This document shows positions 1-10,014 of a stretch of DNA of 64,000 nt, one piece after another (position 1 is the first letter of the stretch; every line of letters starts with the position of its first letter). Under the pieces are notes generated by a model, which saw nothing but the letters and a program-made list of their open reading frames with translations, ran no database searches and had not been told where the DNA came from. Source of the stretch: Gemmatales bacterium (GTDB lineage: Bacteria; Planctomycetota; Planctomycetia; Gemmatales; HRBIN36). Where the stretch lies: contig JANXCQ010000022.1 of the NCBI GenBank assembly GCA_025060195.1, positions 1 to 64,000 on the forward strand. The letters are read 5' to 3'. Both the position numbers and the translations under genes were made by a program.

Positions 1-42
1 ACAACCGATCGAAAACCCCGGCGAGATCGACAATTTTGGTAT

Positions 43-627
43 GTGATGGCCGCCCTAGCCATTGCCTTGATTCTTATTCTCGAAATTGTTGGGCTATGGT
101 ATTTGCTGGAAACTATGCATCCTTTACGACGGGCTAACTTTGAAGGGTTCGTTCCGCTTCTATATGTCCTAATACTAACGCAGGTGCTATATTTCGGTGC
201 TAGTGTTATTACAGGGTCGGCAGTACTTCGCATAGCGATCCTTGTCCATAAGAAGTTGTGGTCCGCCTCCGCCGAGCCGCAAAAAGAGGCCGTCCCGGAA
301 CCGAAGTTTACCGAGGGGATGTTGGTGACGGGCATTGTTCATCTGGTAGTAATCACCTTGGTTTTAGTGGTTGCGATCATATGCTTTGGCTTTCTGGGGG
401 CCACACTCGCTTCCGGAATGTTCGTGTTCTTACCTGTTGTATTTGCCCTACTTGCTTACACGCCGATTGCCATCGTCTTTATCACTGGACACATTTTCGC
501 GGATTTCTTGCCTACGAGAAAAAACCAAGGATGTTGGCTCGCGTTTTTGTATTGGATCTTTTTGCTCTTCGTTTACCTGGTAGCGGGATCGCCCTTTATT
601 TTCATGTCGAGAGCTGGTTTCAAATAG
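43..627 (+). CDS. hypothetical multi-pass membrane protein
   Basis: 194-aa ORF with several long hydrophobic segments; no recognised family. Confidence 0.6.
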   Translation: MMAALAIALILILEIVGLWYLLETMHPLRRANFEGFVPLLYVLILTQVLYFGASVITGSAVLRIAILVHKKLWSASAEPQKEAVPEPKFTEGMLVTGIVHLVVITLVLVVAIICFGFLGATLASGMFVFLPVVFALLAYTPIAIVFITGHIFADFLPTRKNQGCWLAFLYWIFLLFVYLVAGSPFIFMSRAGFK

Positions 628-997
628 GTTAATTCGCGCGGCATCTGTCGAGCATTGAAATTAATCGCACTTTGCAGAAGCTGACCAAGTGGCCATAACG
701 CCCTTGCCAAGTCAAGATGGTGAGTTACAATAGCATGGAGCGAAGGTATCCTCTACTTTGAGATGTTCAACTTAACAAAGAAAACATGAAAAATTTGGCG
801 ATGGTCTTGACGAAGTCAATAACGGTCGTTAGTGTGAATACTCAGAAAGTGAGAGCGTAAGCAAACGCGCTGTGTGATTGACTTCAGGACGCGTCTGAAG
901 CATAAACAATAAGAACATTGGTTCACGTTCTCTGAAGATCTGTGGCAAGTTTGCGGGCAGTGCCGAAACGGTCGAGGAACTGCCCGACGACGATCAA

Positions 998-1095
998 GGG
1001 AGCGTTTGCACCTCTGGTGAGGGCCCTGGTCTTCAAAACCAGTGGGCGTACTGAAGAAGTACGCCAGTGGGTTCGATTCCCATACGCTCCCGCCA
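998..1095 (+). tRNA. selC: tRNA-Sec (anticodon TCA)
   Basis: 8-bp acceptor stem GGGAGCGT/ACGCTCCC, anticodon stem-loop CTGGT-CTTCAAA-ACCAG, long variable arm with perfect 8-bp stem GGCGTACT/AGTACGCC, T arm TGGG-TTCGATT-CCCA, discriminator G, encoded CCA; 98 nt. Confidence 0.96.
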
Positions 1096-1245
1096 TGTCC
1101 GGCGTAGTAGCCTAGGTGGAATCGTCTCGCAGTCGCCTGCTGACGCTGCCCAAGCAGCGCTGCTTCCTTGAAAATTTGTCCCTGTGAATTGAATTCTCTG
1201 CGCGCCGCCTTGCATGTGCGGCCGAGAGTCCCTAGCAGCCTAAGC

Positions 1246-2079
1246 ATGACCTTAGCACAACAAGCACCTGGCTTGCCGCGTGTTGGCGATGCCGAGGCCG
1301 CTCCCGTACGTATTTTCCACGAGCCACGTGTTTACCTGCTTGCCCGTCAGACCTTGGCCGAGCAGGAGTTGGAGCGCTTCCTGACGGAGCACGGCATCAG
1401 CTGGGAAAGCGATTCAGAAATCGCTGCGGAGCGCTTGGTGGAAACCGCCGGCCGAATTTGTTACATGAGCTTTGCCCGGCCGCGACCGGGCGGGAACGCC
1501 GCTTATGTGCGGCATATTCTCGAAGCCGGGCATGGCTCGGTGCTGGAACATGCGGTGTGGACCTTCCTTTTCGCCGGAGTCAGTCGCTCCTTGACGCACG
1601 AACTGGTGCGGCACCGCGCGGGCTTCAGTTATTCGCAGCTGAGTCAACGCTACGTGGACGAATCAGTTGCCGAATATGTCGAGCCGAGAGTCATCGCCGA
1701 AGACCCAGAACTGCACCAACTGTGGGTCGAGACTATTGCCAAGATGCACCAGGCGTATGTACAATTGGCGGAAAAACTGCTGGAAAAATTCCGCCATGAA
1801 CCCGACCGCACGCTGCGACGTAAATTAGCTAGGCAGGCAGCCCGCAGCGTGTTACCAAATGCCACCGAGACCAAGATTGTAGTTACCGCGAATGCCCGCG
1901 CCTGGCGGCATTTTATAGAAATGCGAGCCAGTCGCTGGGCCGACGTCGAAATTCGGCAATTAGCCGTCAAGGTGTTGCGCATCTTACAGCAGGAAGCGCC
2001 GCACCTGTTCGGCGATTATGAACTGCGAGCTTTGCCGGATGGCACTTACGAAGCCATCACACCGTATCGCAAAGTGTAA
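1246..2079 (+). CDS. thyX: FAD-dependent thymidylate synthase (ThyX)
   Basis: RHRAGFSYSQLSQRY ThyX-type motif, HGSVLEHAVWTF; start chosen at internal ATG 1246. Confidence 0.9.
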   Translation: MTLAQQAPGLPRVGDAEAAPVRIFHEPRVYLLARQTLAEQELERFLTEHGISWESDSEIAAERLVETAGRICYMSFARPRPGGNAAYVRHILEAGHGSVLEHAVWTFLFAGVSRSLTHELVRHRAGFSYSQLSQRYVDESVAEYVEPRVIAEDPELHQLWVETIAKMHQAYVQLAEKLLEKFRHEPDRTLRRKLARQAARSVLPNATETKIVVTANARAWRHFIEMRASRWADVEIRQLAVKVLRILQQEAPHLFGDYELRALPDGTYEAITPYRKV

Positions 2080-2153
2080 CCCTGGAAAGTTGCGGATCAG
2101 ACTGGCATGCTTCCAGCCGGTTTGATCCCACCAGTCAAGAGGTGAGGAGTCCT

Positions 2154-3302
2154 ATGAGCAGTGCAATGCCGGAAGTTATGGAGCAGCAAATTCAAGAGGG
2201 GATTCTCGAAATGCACCCCAAGGGCTTCGGCTTCCTGCGCCAGCCGGGTCGGCGTTTGGAAGGAAGCACGGGGGATGTCTATGTGCCCGCCCCGCTGATC
2301 ATCAAATACGGCCTGCGCGAAGGCATGTGGGTGGCGGGCAAACTCATGGAAGGCAACGGCGTGGGGCCGCGCTTGGCCACCGTCGAAGCCATTGAAGGAC
2401 AACCCCCCGAGTTACTCCGGCGTCGGGATTTCGACAAACTTACGCCCATCGACCCCAATTTCTGGCTGCGGCTGGAAACCGGGCCCCAACCGTTAACCAC
2501 GCGCGTGATCGACTTGCTCTGCCCCATCGGCAAAGGACAGCGCGGCCTAATCGTTGCCCCGCCCCGTTCGGGCAAGACGATTCTTTTGCAGCATATTGCC
2601 CAGGCCGTCGCGAAAAACTATCCGGATGTCAAGGTTATGGTGTTGCTCGTGGACGAGCGGCCTGAAGAAGTGACGGAAATGAAACGTTCCATCCCAGGCG
2701 ATGTCTTTGCCTCGAGCAACGATAACCGTTCGGCCGAACACATTCGCCTGGCCGAAATGGTCTTCGAGCGGGCCAAGCGTTTGGCCGAAATGGGACATGA
2801 TGTCTTCCTGCTCCTGGACAGCCTAACCCGATTGTCCCGCGCCTATAACAAGCAGCTGGACTCGGGCGGCAAGATCATGACGGGCGGGCTGGACGTGCGT
2901 GCTCTGGAAGTACCGCGTCGGCTCTTCGGTACGGCGCGTGCCTTCGAAGAAGGCGGCTCGCTTACGGTCATCGCCACCTGCTTGGTCGAGACCGGTTCCC
3001 GCATGGACGACATCATTTTCGAGGAATTCAAGGGCACGGGGAACCTGGAAATCGTGCTCGACCGCAAGTTGGCGGAGCGCCGCGTCTTCCCAGCTATCAG
3101 TATTCCGCAATCCGGGACGCGCAAGGAAGAGCGGCTCTTCCCGCCGCAAATGTACCAGCAAATTGTCCTGCTGCGGCGCGCTTTGTCGGTGATGAAACCT
3201 GTCGAAGCCATGGAAATGCTCGTGCAAATGTTGCCTAAGTATCAAACCAACGCCGAATTCTTAGCCCGCGTCGGCGAGTTTACCGCCTTAGCGAGCGAAT
3301 AA
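2154..3302 (+). CDS. rho: transcription termination factor Rho
   Basis: GQRGLIVAPPRSGKTILLQHIA Walker A, LLVDERPEEVTEM, DSLTRLSRAYN, GGSLTVIATCLVETGSRMDD; ATG 2154 preceded by GAGGAG. Confidence 0.95.
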   Translation: MSSAMPEVMEQQIQEGILEMHPKGFGFLRQPGRRLEGSTGDVYVPAPLIIKYGLREGMWVAGKLMEGNGVGPRLATVEAIEGQPPELLRRRDFDKLTPIDPNFWLRLETGPQPLTTRVIDLLCPIGKGQRGLIVAPPRSGKTILLQHIAQAVAKNYPDVKVMVLLVDERPEEVTEMKRSIPGDVFASSNDNRSAEHIRLAEMVFERAKRLAEMGHDVFLLLDSLTRLSRAYNKQLDSGGKIMTGGLDVRALEVPRRLFGTARAFEEGGSLTVIATCLVETGSRMDDIIFEEFKGTGNLEIVLDRKLAERRVFPAISIPQSGTRKEERLFPPQMYQQIVLLRRALSVMKPVEAMEMLVQMLPKYQTNAEFLARVGEFTALASE

Positions 3303-3359
3303 GGGTTGATCGGCCACGCGAACCGAGCCTGACGTACCAGAAACTTCGTGACTTTACCT

Positions 3360-3387
3360 GGGCAGGCCTCCTAGGCCTGCCCTTTTT
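3360..3387 (+). terminator. intrinsic terminator downstream of rho
   Basis: GGGCAGGCCT / AGGCCTGCCC perfect inverted repeat followed by TTTTT. Confidence 0.85.
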
Positions 3388-3409
3388 CGCGACTGTCTCG
3401 GAGCCGCTG

Positions 3410-3868
3410 ATGCAACGAACGCTGGTGCTTTGCAAACCCGATGCACTCCATCGCCGTTTGCTCGGAACGATTCTTCAGCGTTTGGAACAGAAAGGTCTGC
3501 GACTCGTGGCGGCTAAGTTGCTGCGTGCAGACCGCAGCTTGGCCGAACGCCACTACGCCGTGCATCGCGGTAAACCGTTCTACGAAGCGCTATTGCAATT
3601 CATCACCAGTGGGCCGACTTTGGCTATGGTCTGGGAGGGTCGCGAAGCGGTGTCAGTGGTGCGAACCCTGCTCGGCCCCACGGACGGAGCCCAGGCCCCT
3701 CCCGGCACGATTCGGGGCGACTTCGCCTTGAGTGTGCAGAATAACCTTGTCCATGCCAGCGATAGTGTCGCCACGGCCGAACAGGAGATTGCCCTGTGGT
3801 TTCGCCCTGAAGAAATCGTGCCTTGGGAGTCTTGCGATGACCGCTGGGTCGGTGCCACCCCAGGATAA
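3410..3868 (+). CDS. ndk: nucleoside diphosphate kinase
   Basis: MQRTLVLCKPDALHRRLLG..., HASDS active-site region; typical NDK length. Confidence 0.93.
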   Translation: MQRTLVLCKPDALHRRLLGTILQRLEQKGLRLVAAKLLRADRSLAERHYAVHRGKPFYEALLQFITSGPTLAMVWEGREAVSVVRTLLGPTDGAQAPPGTIRGDFALSVQNNLVHASDSVATAEQEIALWFRPEEIVPWESCDDRWVGATPG

Positions 3869-4187
3869 TACTTCTGCCAGCCAAGCTACATCCGCGCCTT
3901 CCCTCGCTGCCAGCGATGGCCAGCTCCCAACTCAGGGCGCTTCGCAACCAACTTCTTCGCGCGAACCGTCCAATCCGTTTTATGTCATGTTATTGTTGTT
4001 TAGCGTGGCCTTCGTGCTCACCGGTTTGGTGCTATCCCTGGTACCCTGGCCTGAACTGCCTCTCTGGCTGCGCCGTCATGGCTGGAAGATTTTGCTGGTG
4101 GAAATGGCGTTAGTGATCATAACAGGCCTAGCGAGTATGGCACTGGATCGCTGGCGGAGCGTTCGACCTGGTCGCCCCGAAGGCTAG
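3838..4187 (+). CDS. small membrane protein
   Basis: ORF continuing to 4187 with two TM segments; start likely ATG 3838 overlapping the ndk 3' end. Confidence 0.55.
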
Positions 4188-4572
4188 CGGCGAACTCGGT
4201 GTCTCTTGCGCTCCGTCATGGCGCGAGGATTCCAGGGCTCACGAGTCACGAGCAATCACGAGGCGTGGCAAGTCGTAGGCTGGTCGCTCACACTGGTTTT
4301 TTTCGTGCCCCCACTCGAGACTCTCGCCTCTCCCAACGCGCCGAAGATATTCCCCAAGGAAAAATAACATTTTCCGTGTAATCCGAGAAACAATTACCAA
4401 CGGAGCGATGGAATAGCAAAGGCAGACTGGCACTTGAATTGATAGTACACATACCCTCGTCAGGGCGACGATAACGGCCAAGAAGACGCCCGCGCTGTCA
4501 GCCGCGCTTTTGGGGGCGTTTGCGCGAAAGACTTGGCATCACCAGTCGTGTGCCGCACCAGGAGTGAGCTTC

Positions 4573-5424
4573 ATGGCCGCACAAGCAGCACCTGCAATCC
4601 CATCTGCTTCGAAAGCGCCGGCCACGGGCTTTTGGGCAGAAGTTTGGGCCAACGTGTCGGCGTTTATCACTCTCTGGGGAGATATGGCAGATTTCACCTG
4701 GCGCATGTTGCATTGGATGATGACACGCCGACCATGTCGTGGCACGCTGTTACCCAACTTTTACCAAATCGGCGTGCGCAGCGTGCCGGTGATTGGCACG
4801 ACCGGGTTGTTTATCGGCATGGTGCTGGCAGTGCAAACCTACGCCGAGTTCATTCGTTTTCCCGGCATGAAGAGTTGGTTAGGCGCGGCGATCAACGCCA
4901 GTATTGTCCGCGAACTGGGACCGGTATTAGCAGCGACCATGCTAGCGGGCCGCGTGGGCAGCGCTTTAGCCGCGGAACTGGGCACGATGCGCATTACCGA
5001 GCAAATTGACGCCCTGTGGTGCCTTGGCGTCAATCCCATTCATTACCTCGTCGTGCCGCGTTTTTTGGCCTGTGTCGTGCTCATCCCACTACTGACTGTC
5101 TTAGCGGACTTCATGGGCGTCTTAGGCGGTGCTGCGATCACCACTCAATACTTCGGGATGGAACCTTACGAATATTGGCGTATTTCCCAGGAAAAAATAG
5201 GATTATGGGACATCTTCTGCGGTTTGATGAAAAGCACGGCATTCGGGGCCGCCATTGCCATCATCAGTTGCCATCGCGGTTTCAGCTCAACCGGTGGGGC
5301 CCAAGGCGTGGGACGCGCTGCCACCGATGCCTTCGTCTTATCCTTCGTTGCCATTCTGGTGCTGGATTTCTTCCTGGGCTTGCTCTTCACCGGCCTATCG
5401 GAAATGCTGTGGCCCCGCGGCTAA
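4573..5424 (+). CDS. MlaE-family ABC transporter permease
   Basis: MlaE/YrbE-like ELGPVLAATMLAGRVGSALAAELGTMRITEQIDAL; start ATG 4573 after GGAG. Confidence 0.92.
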   Translation: MAAQAAPAIPSASKAPATGFWAEVWANVSAFITLWGDMADFTWRMLHWMMTRRPCRGTLLPNFYQIGVRSVPVIGTTGLFIGMVLAVQTYAEFIRFPGMKSWLGAAINASIVRELGPVLAATMLAGRVGSALAAELGTMRITEQIDALWCLGVNPIHYLVVPRFLACVVLIPLLTVLADFMGVLGGAAITTQYFGMEPYEYWRISQEKIGLWDIFCGLMKSTAFGAAIAIISCHRGFSSTGGAQGVGRAATDAFVLSFVAILVLDFFLGLLFTGLSEMLWPRG

Positions 5425-5437
5425 AGCGAATGCGATA

Positions 5438-6328
5438 ATGTATTCCACTGAGAACACAACTAGGACGAGTGCCAACATTCCCCCGCCCGCCGGGAATGCT
5501 GAGCACAGCGTATCCGCAGCGCAACCACAGCCCTCGACGGAAAGCTCGCCGATCCTTCGGCTGGAACACGTTACCGTGCGTTTCGGCGAGCAAACCGTGC
5601 TGGACGACATCTGCCTGGAGATCCCCCGGGGTCAGAGCTTGGCCGTCATCGGCGAGAGCGGGTGCGGTAAGACAGTGTTCCTGAAAGTTCTGGTCGGATT
5701 GATCCGTCCTACTCAGGGCCACGTTTATCTCGACGGCTTGGATTTGCATGGGCTGTCGGAAGAGCAGCTGGTTCGTCAGCGCTTGCGGTTTGGTTTCGTG
5801 TTTCAATCAGCCGCGCTTTTCGATAGCATGACCGTCTATGAGAATGTAGCGTTTCCCTTGCGCCAACATACGGACTGGGACGAGCCGACCATTCGACAGC
5901 GCGTTACGCAACAGTTGGCAGAAATCGGACTAGGTGAGGAAGTGTTAGCAAAATATCCAGCGGAGTTGTCGGGAGGTATGCGCAAACGGGTGGGTCTGGC
6001 GCGGGCGCTGATGCTACAGCCACAAATTATGCTCTACGATGAACCAACTGCCGGATTGGACCCCATCATGGCCGACGTGATCAACAGTCTGATTCGCCTG
6101 ACCCACGAACGCCATCACATGACCAGCATTGTGGTCACCCACGACCTCAAAACGGTGCGCCAGGTCGCCCAGCGCGTAGTCCTGCTCTATCCCTATCACC
6201 GCTTGGCACCTGGAGAAGCGCAAATCCTTTTTGATGGCACTGTGTCCGACCTGGAAAACGCCACGGATAGCCGCATTCGCCAATTTGTCCTGGGCCAAAG
6301 CAGTGAACTGCTTCAGCTCGCTCCCTGA
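5438..6328 (+). CDS. MlaF-like ABC transporter ATP-binding protein
   Basis: GESGCGKT Walker A, LSGGMRKRVGLARAL signature; ATG 5438. Confidence 0.92.
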   Translation: MYSTENTTRTSANIPPPAGNAEHSVSAAQPQPSTESSPILRLEHVTVRFGEQTVLDDICLEIPRGQSLAVIGESGCGKTVFLKVLVGLIRPTQGHVYLDGLDLHGLSEEQLVRQRLRFGFVFQSAALFDSMTVYENVAFPLRQHTDWDEPTIRQRVTQQLAEIGLGEEVLAKYPAELSGGMRKRVGLARALMLQPQIMLYDEPTAGLDPIMADVINSLIRLTHERHHMTSIVVTHDLKTVRQVAQRVVLLYPYHRLAPGEAQILFDGTVSDLENATDSRIRQFVLGQSSELLQLAP

Positions 6329-6340
6329 GGAGGCTGCCCC

Positions 6341-7585
6341 ATGAACGATACCGCTTTCAAGTTTCGCCTGGGCCTTTTCGTGCTGATCGCCCTGATTCTC
6401 TTAGGAGCACTGATTGTGCTTTTCGAGCGCGTGCCGGAGTATTTCGCACGCTACATTACCTACGAGGTACGCTTTCGCGAAGCGCCGGGCTTGGAAAAAG
6501 GCATGCCCGTGCGCAAATCGGGGGTGAAAATAGGCGAAGTAGCCGATTACGACCTCGACCCCGACACGGGCATTGTCCGCGTGCACATCCAAGTGGATCG
6601 GCGTTATCAGCTGCGTATGGGCGACCAAGCGTTCATGAGCCGAGGGTTGGTGCTAGGAGAAACGGCCATTAATTTCATGATGGGGGAAGATAGACGTCCG
6701 GCTCCTCCAGGCCACGTTTTCGAAGGGAAGGAACCGCCAGACCTTGGTCGCGCCTTGGGGCAAGCTCGCACCTTGGCCGATTTGGCAGGCCAAACTCTGC
6801 AGGAAGTTCTAGTCGCCGCCAACAATTTGAGTAAGGCCGCTGAAAGTGCTGACACTTTCCTGCGCGCCAATCGTGCCCAACTGGATCAAACGATCCAGCG
6901 GGTCCATGACTTGGTGGGACGCGCTAACGACTTGCTTCGGGAAGAAAACCGGCATAACCTAACGGCAACGTTGCGCAACTTTCGACAAGCCAGCGAGCAA
7001 TTCGACCAGCTAACCCGCCGCACAGACCCCCTCCTTACTGACACCCATAAGGCGGTGCAGCAACTGACTACCCGACTCGACCAACTCAGCACCAGCGCTG
7101 AGGCAACCTTGAACGAGATCCGTCGCACCGTCGAACGCCTCGATAAACAAATTGCCAGCAGCGGTCCCAAAGCGGATGAATTGCTGCTGGAGGGTCGAAC
7201 GACTCTGAAACGCTTGCAAGCGAGTCTCGATCGTGCCGACGAATTGCTCACCAGCCTGCAGCAAACAGGCAAGTTGCTCCAGGAACGAGCTCCGAACATT
7301 CTGAGGAACCTGGACGAGGGAACTGCCCGCGTGAATGCCTTAGCGCAGGAACTTGGCGCGTTCGCTAAAGCTTTAAACGAAGCCGACGGCACGGTGCGCC
7401 GTCTCATGAACGATCCGTCCCTGTATAGTAACCTGAACGCGGCGGCTGCCCAGCTGAGTCGCTCCATGCCCCAGCTGCAGCAGATTCTTCGCGACTTGTC
7501 CCTCTTTGCCGACCGGATTGCCCGCCATCCGGAACTGTTAGGGGTGGGCGGCGTGGTCAATCCGTCGAGCGGTATCAAACGTTAG
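6341..7585 (+). CDS. MlaD/MCE domain protein
   Basis: N-terminal TM, MCE-type region GLEKGMPVRKSGVKIGEV, long coiled-coil C-terminus; adjacent to MlaE/F genes. Confidence 0.9.
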   Translation: MNDTAFKFRLGLFVLIALILLGALIVLFERVPEYFARYITYEVRFREAPGLEKGMPVRKSGVKIGEVADYDLDPDTGIVRVHIQVDRRYQLRMGDQAFMSRGLVLGETAINFMMGEDRRPAPPGHVFEGKEPPDLGRALGQARTLADLAGQTLQEVLVAANNLSKAAESADTFLRANRAQLDQTIQRVHDLVGRANDLLREENRHNLTATLRNFRQASEQFDQLTRRTDPLLTDTHKAVQQLTTRLDQLSTSAEATLNEIRRTVERLDKQIASSGPKADELLLEGRTTLKRLQASLDRADELLTSLQQTGKLLQERAPNILRNLDEGTARVNALAQELGAFAKALNEADGTVRRLMNDPSLYSNLNAAAAQLSRSMPQLQQILRDLSLFADRIARHPELLGVGGVVNPSSGIKR

Positions 7586-7589
7586 CCAT

Positions 7590-7618
7590 TGGCGATACGC
7601 CAGTTGGGCAGATATAAT
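7590..7618 (+). promoter_or_regulatory. candidate sigma-70-type promoter for rpsA
   Basis: TTGGCG - 18 nt - TATAAT upstream of a ~230-nt leader before rpsA. Confidence 0.5.
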
Positions 7619-7853
7619 GACAAACCCGTCGTGGCAGGAGGAACTCCGACCGGCGGTCGGTCGGCTGCGCAGACGGGATAGGCACAGTCCGACGGAACTG
7701 GGGCGTTAGCCGCGCTTCGCCGCAAGGGTGGTTCGGCTGGCGAGGTGCCCGGCTTCGGCCGCATCGTAGGCGGACACAGGTAGTCGCACGCCCGTCAGCC
7801 GCTTGCGGGGATCGGCGCAGCCACCAGCTGAGGCAATCGCCAGAAAGGATCTT

Positions 7854-9662
7854 ATGGTCAATAGGAATTTGCTGCGTGAGTTCGACGTCGACGACAGGGA
7901 AATCCTTGAGCAGATCGAGGCTTCCCTCGGAGGCCCGGTGGAAGAGAAGTTGCCAGCGGCTTACTTGGAAAAGGACCAGGGATTCGAACCGGGGCAGGTC
8001 GTAATCGGCACGGTCCGTCGCGTTACCGACCAAGAGGTTATCGTGGATATCGGTTACAAAAGCGAGGGAGTCATCCCCATTGAAGAATGGCGCGACGAGG
8101 CTCAGGGGAAAATTGTTCCTCCCAAAGAGGGGGATCAAATCAACGTAATGATCGAGGCTATCGAAGAACCCGCGGGCGTGATTAGCTTGAGTTACCGCCG
8201 TGCCCGGCGCATCCAGGAATGGAAGAACTTCCTCGAAGTGCACAAGCCGGGCGACGTAGTCGGCGGCAAGGTGGTCCGGAAGGTCAAGGGTGGATTACTG
8301 GTCAATGTAGGAGTGCCCGCATTTTTGCCTGCGTCCCAGGTAGATATTCGCCGACCCGCCGACGTCGCAGATTACATCGGTCAGGAAATCCGTTGCAAGA
8401 TCCTGAAGATTGATGAGTCCCGTCGCAACATCGTGGTGAGCCGCCGACAGCTTCTCGAGGAAGAACGGGAAGAACGACGCCGCCGACTTCTGGAAGAACT
8501 CCAACCGGGGCAGATTCGCAAAGGTGTCGTCAAGAGTATCACCGATTTCGGTGCCTTTATCGATTTGGGCGGCATGGACGGTCTGTTGCATATTACGGAT
8601 ATGAGTTGGGGGCGCGTACAAGACCCCCGCGAGATCGTTCAGGAAGGCCAGGAATTAGAGGTCGTTGTGCTCAGCGTGGACAAGGACAAACAACGCATTG
8701 CCGTCGGCCTGAAACAAAAAACTCCCAGCCCGTGGACCAACATCGAGGAAAAGTATCCGGTTGGCAGCAAACATGTTGGCGAAGTCGTCAACATCACGCC
8801 CTACGGCGCCTTCGTGAAATTGGAGCCCGGGGTCGAAGGCCTGGTGCACATTAGTGAAATGAGTTGGACTCGACGCATCAATCATCCGAGCGAAATCCTG
8901 TCCGTGGGTGACAAGGTGCAAGTGGCGGTGTTGGGTATCAACAAGGAAAAGCAGGAAATTTCCCTGGGCATGCGCCAATGCCAGCCGAATCCTTGGGATG
9001 CCGTACCGGAGAAATATCCCGTCGGGGCCGTCGTTACTGGGACGGTTCGCTCCTTGACGAACAGCGGGGCTTTTGTGGAACTAGAAGAAGGCATTGATGG
9101 ATTTGTACACATAAACGACATTAGTTGGGTCAAAAAAATTACGCACCCCAGTGAGGTGCTTCAGAAAGGAGATAAGGTAACTTGCGTCGTGTTGGGTGTG
9201 GATTACGAACGGAAACGCATTCAGTTGGGCATGAAGCAATTGGCTACGGATCCTTGGGAAACGGATATTCCCAGCCGCTACCAGCCGGGCACCATCATTG
9301 TGGGACGTGTCACCAAGCTCACCAATTTCGGAGCCTTCGTTGAGCTCGAACCCGGCTTGGAAGGCCTGCTTCATGTTACCGAACTGGCGGATCACCGGGT
9401 CGAAAGCCCCGAAGAGGTGGTACGCGTGGGCGACATCGTGGAGGTCAAAGTGCTCAGCGTCGATCCCACCGAACGCAAGATCCGCCTGAGTAAGAAACGC
9501 GCTCAATGGGGCAAAGGCGAAGAGGAAGGCTTGGGCGAGCCGCCCGCGCGTTCTCGGCGCGAATTGAAAGGAGGTACGGGCGAATCGGCCAGCAGCCAAC
9601 TCTTCAATCTTCCGTCGCAGAAACGCGCCGAGAAGTCCTCCGAAAGCCCGAAAGGCTCCTAA
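7854..9662 (+). CDS. rpsA: 30S ribosomal protein S1
   Basis: Multiple S1 repeats (GAFIDLGGMDGLLHITDMSW, GAFVKLEPGVEGLVHISEMSW, GAFVELEEGIDGFVHINDISW, GAFVELEPGLEGLLHVTEL). Confidence 0.95.
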   Translation: MVNRNLLREFDVDDREILEQIEASLGGPVEEKLPAAYLEKDQGFEPGQVVIGTVRRVTDQEVIVDIGYKSEGVIPIEEWRDEAQGKIVPPKEGDQINVMIEAIEEPAGVISLSYRRARRIQEWKNFLEVHKPGDVVGGKVVRKVKGGLLVNVGVPAFLPASQVDIRRPADVADYIGQEIRCKILKIDESRRNIVVSRRQLLEEEREERRRRLLEELQPGQIRKGVVKSITDFGAFIDLGGMDGLLHITDMSWGRVQDPREIVQEGQELEVVVLSVDKDKQRIAVGLKQKTPSPWTNIEEKYPVGSKHVGEVVNITPYGAFVKLEPGVEGLVHISEMSWTRRINHPSEILSVGDKVQVAVLGINKEKQEISLGMRQCQPNPWDAVPEKYPVGAVVTGTVRSLTNSGAFVELEEGIDGFVHINDISWVKKITHPSEVLQKGDKVTCVVLGVDYERKRIQLGMKQLATDPWETDIPSRYQPGTIIVGRVTKLTNFGAFVELEPGLEGLLHVTELADHRVESPEEVVRVGDIVEVKVLSVDPTERKIRLSKKRAQWGKGEEEGLGEPPARSRRELKGGTGESASSQLFNLPSQKRAEKSSESPKGS

Positions 9663-9726
9663 ACTCCATCGCCCCCTCCCCCTACCGTGCACTTCGAGGA
9701 ACTGTACACGTCCCCGCCTGCGGGAA

Positions 9727-10014
9727 GTGTATGACAAGATCAAGCCGAAGTTGGGCGAGGAAGAAGCTCGGGTTTTGCTCAATTACATCGAATCTAGCGT
9801 CGAAGGTCGCGCTGCCCCCCAAAATGACCTGCACCGTCTCGAACTTCACTTACGGGGCGAAACTCTTACCACTAAATCCGACCTATTGAAACGGATGGTC
9901 GGCATCGTGTTCGCATTCTGGGTCGGGAACACGGGAGGCGTGGCCGTAATTTTCTACTTTTCTGCTCGGCGGTGGCGGGAAGCTGGCATGGCACCCATCG
10001 TTGTGAGATATTAG
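9727..10014 (+). CDS. hypothetical small protein with C-terminal TM segment
   Basis: 95-aa ORF, GTG start; TM near C-terminus; start uncertain. Confidence 0.45.
   Translation: MYDKIKPKLGEEEARVLLNYIESSVEGRAAPQNDLHRLELHLRGETLTTKSDLLKRMVGIVFAFWVGNTGGVAVIFYFSARRWREAGMAPIVVRY

Noticed and set aside
816-1247. 143-aa minus-strand ORF across the tRNA-Sec gene
   Set aside because: Antisense to tRNA-Sec and the thyX 5' end; no coding motif or SD support.
2823-3245. Minus-strand ORFs opposite rho
   Set aside because: Antisense shadow frames of a highly conserved gene.
6886-7578. 230-aa minus-strand ORF opposite the MCE gene
   Set aside because: Ser/Arg-rich shadow ORF antisense to a clear MCE coding region.
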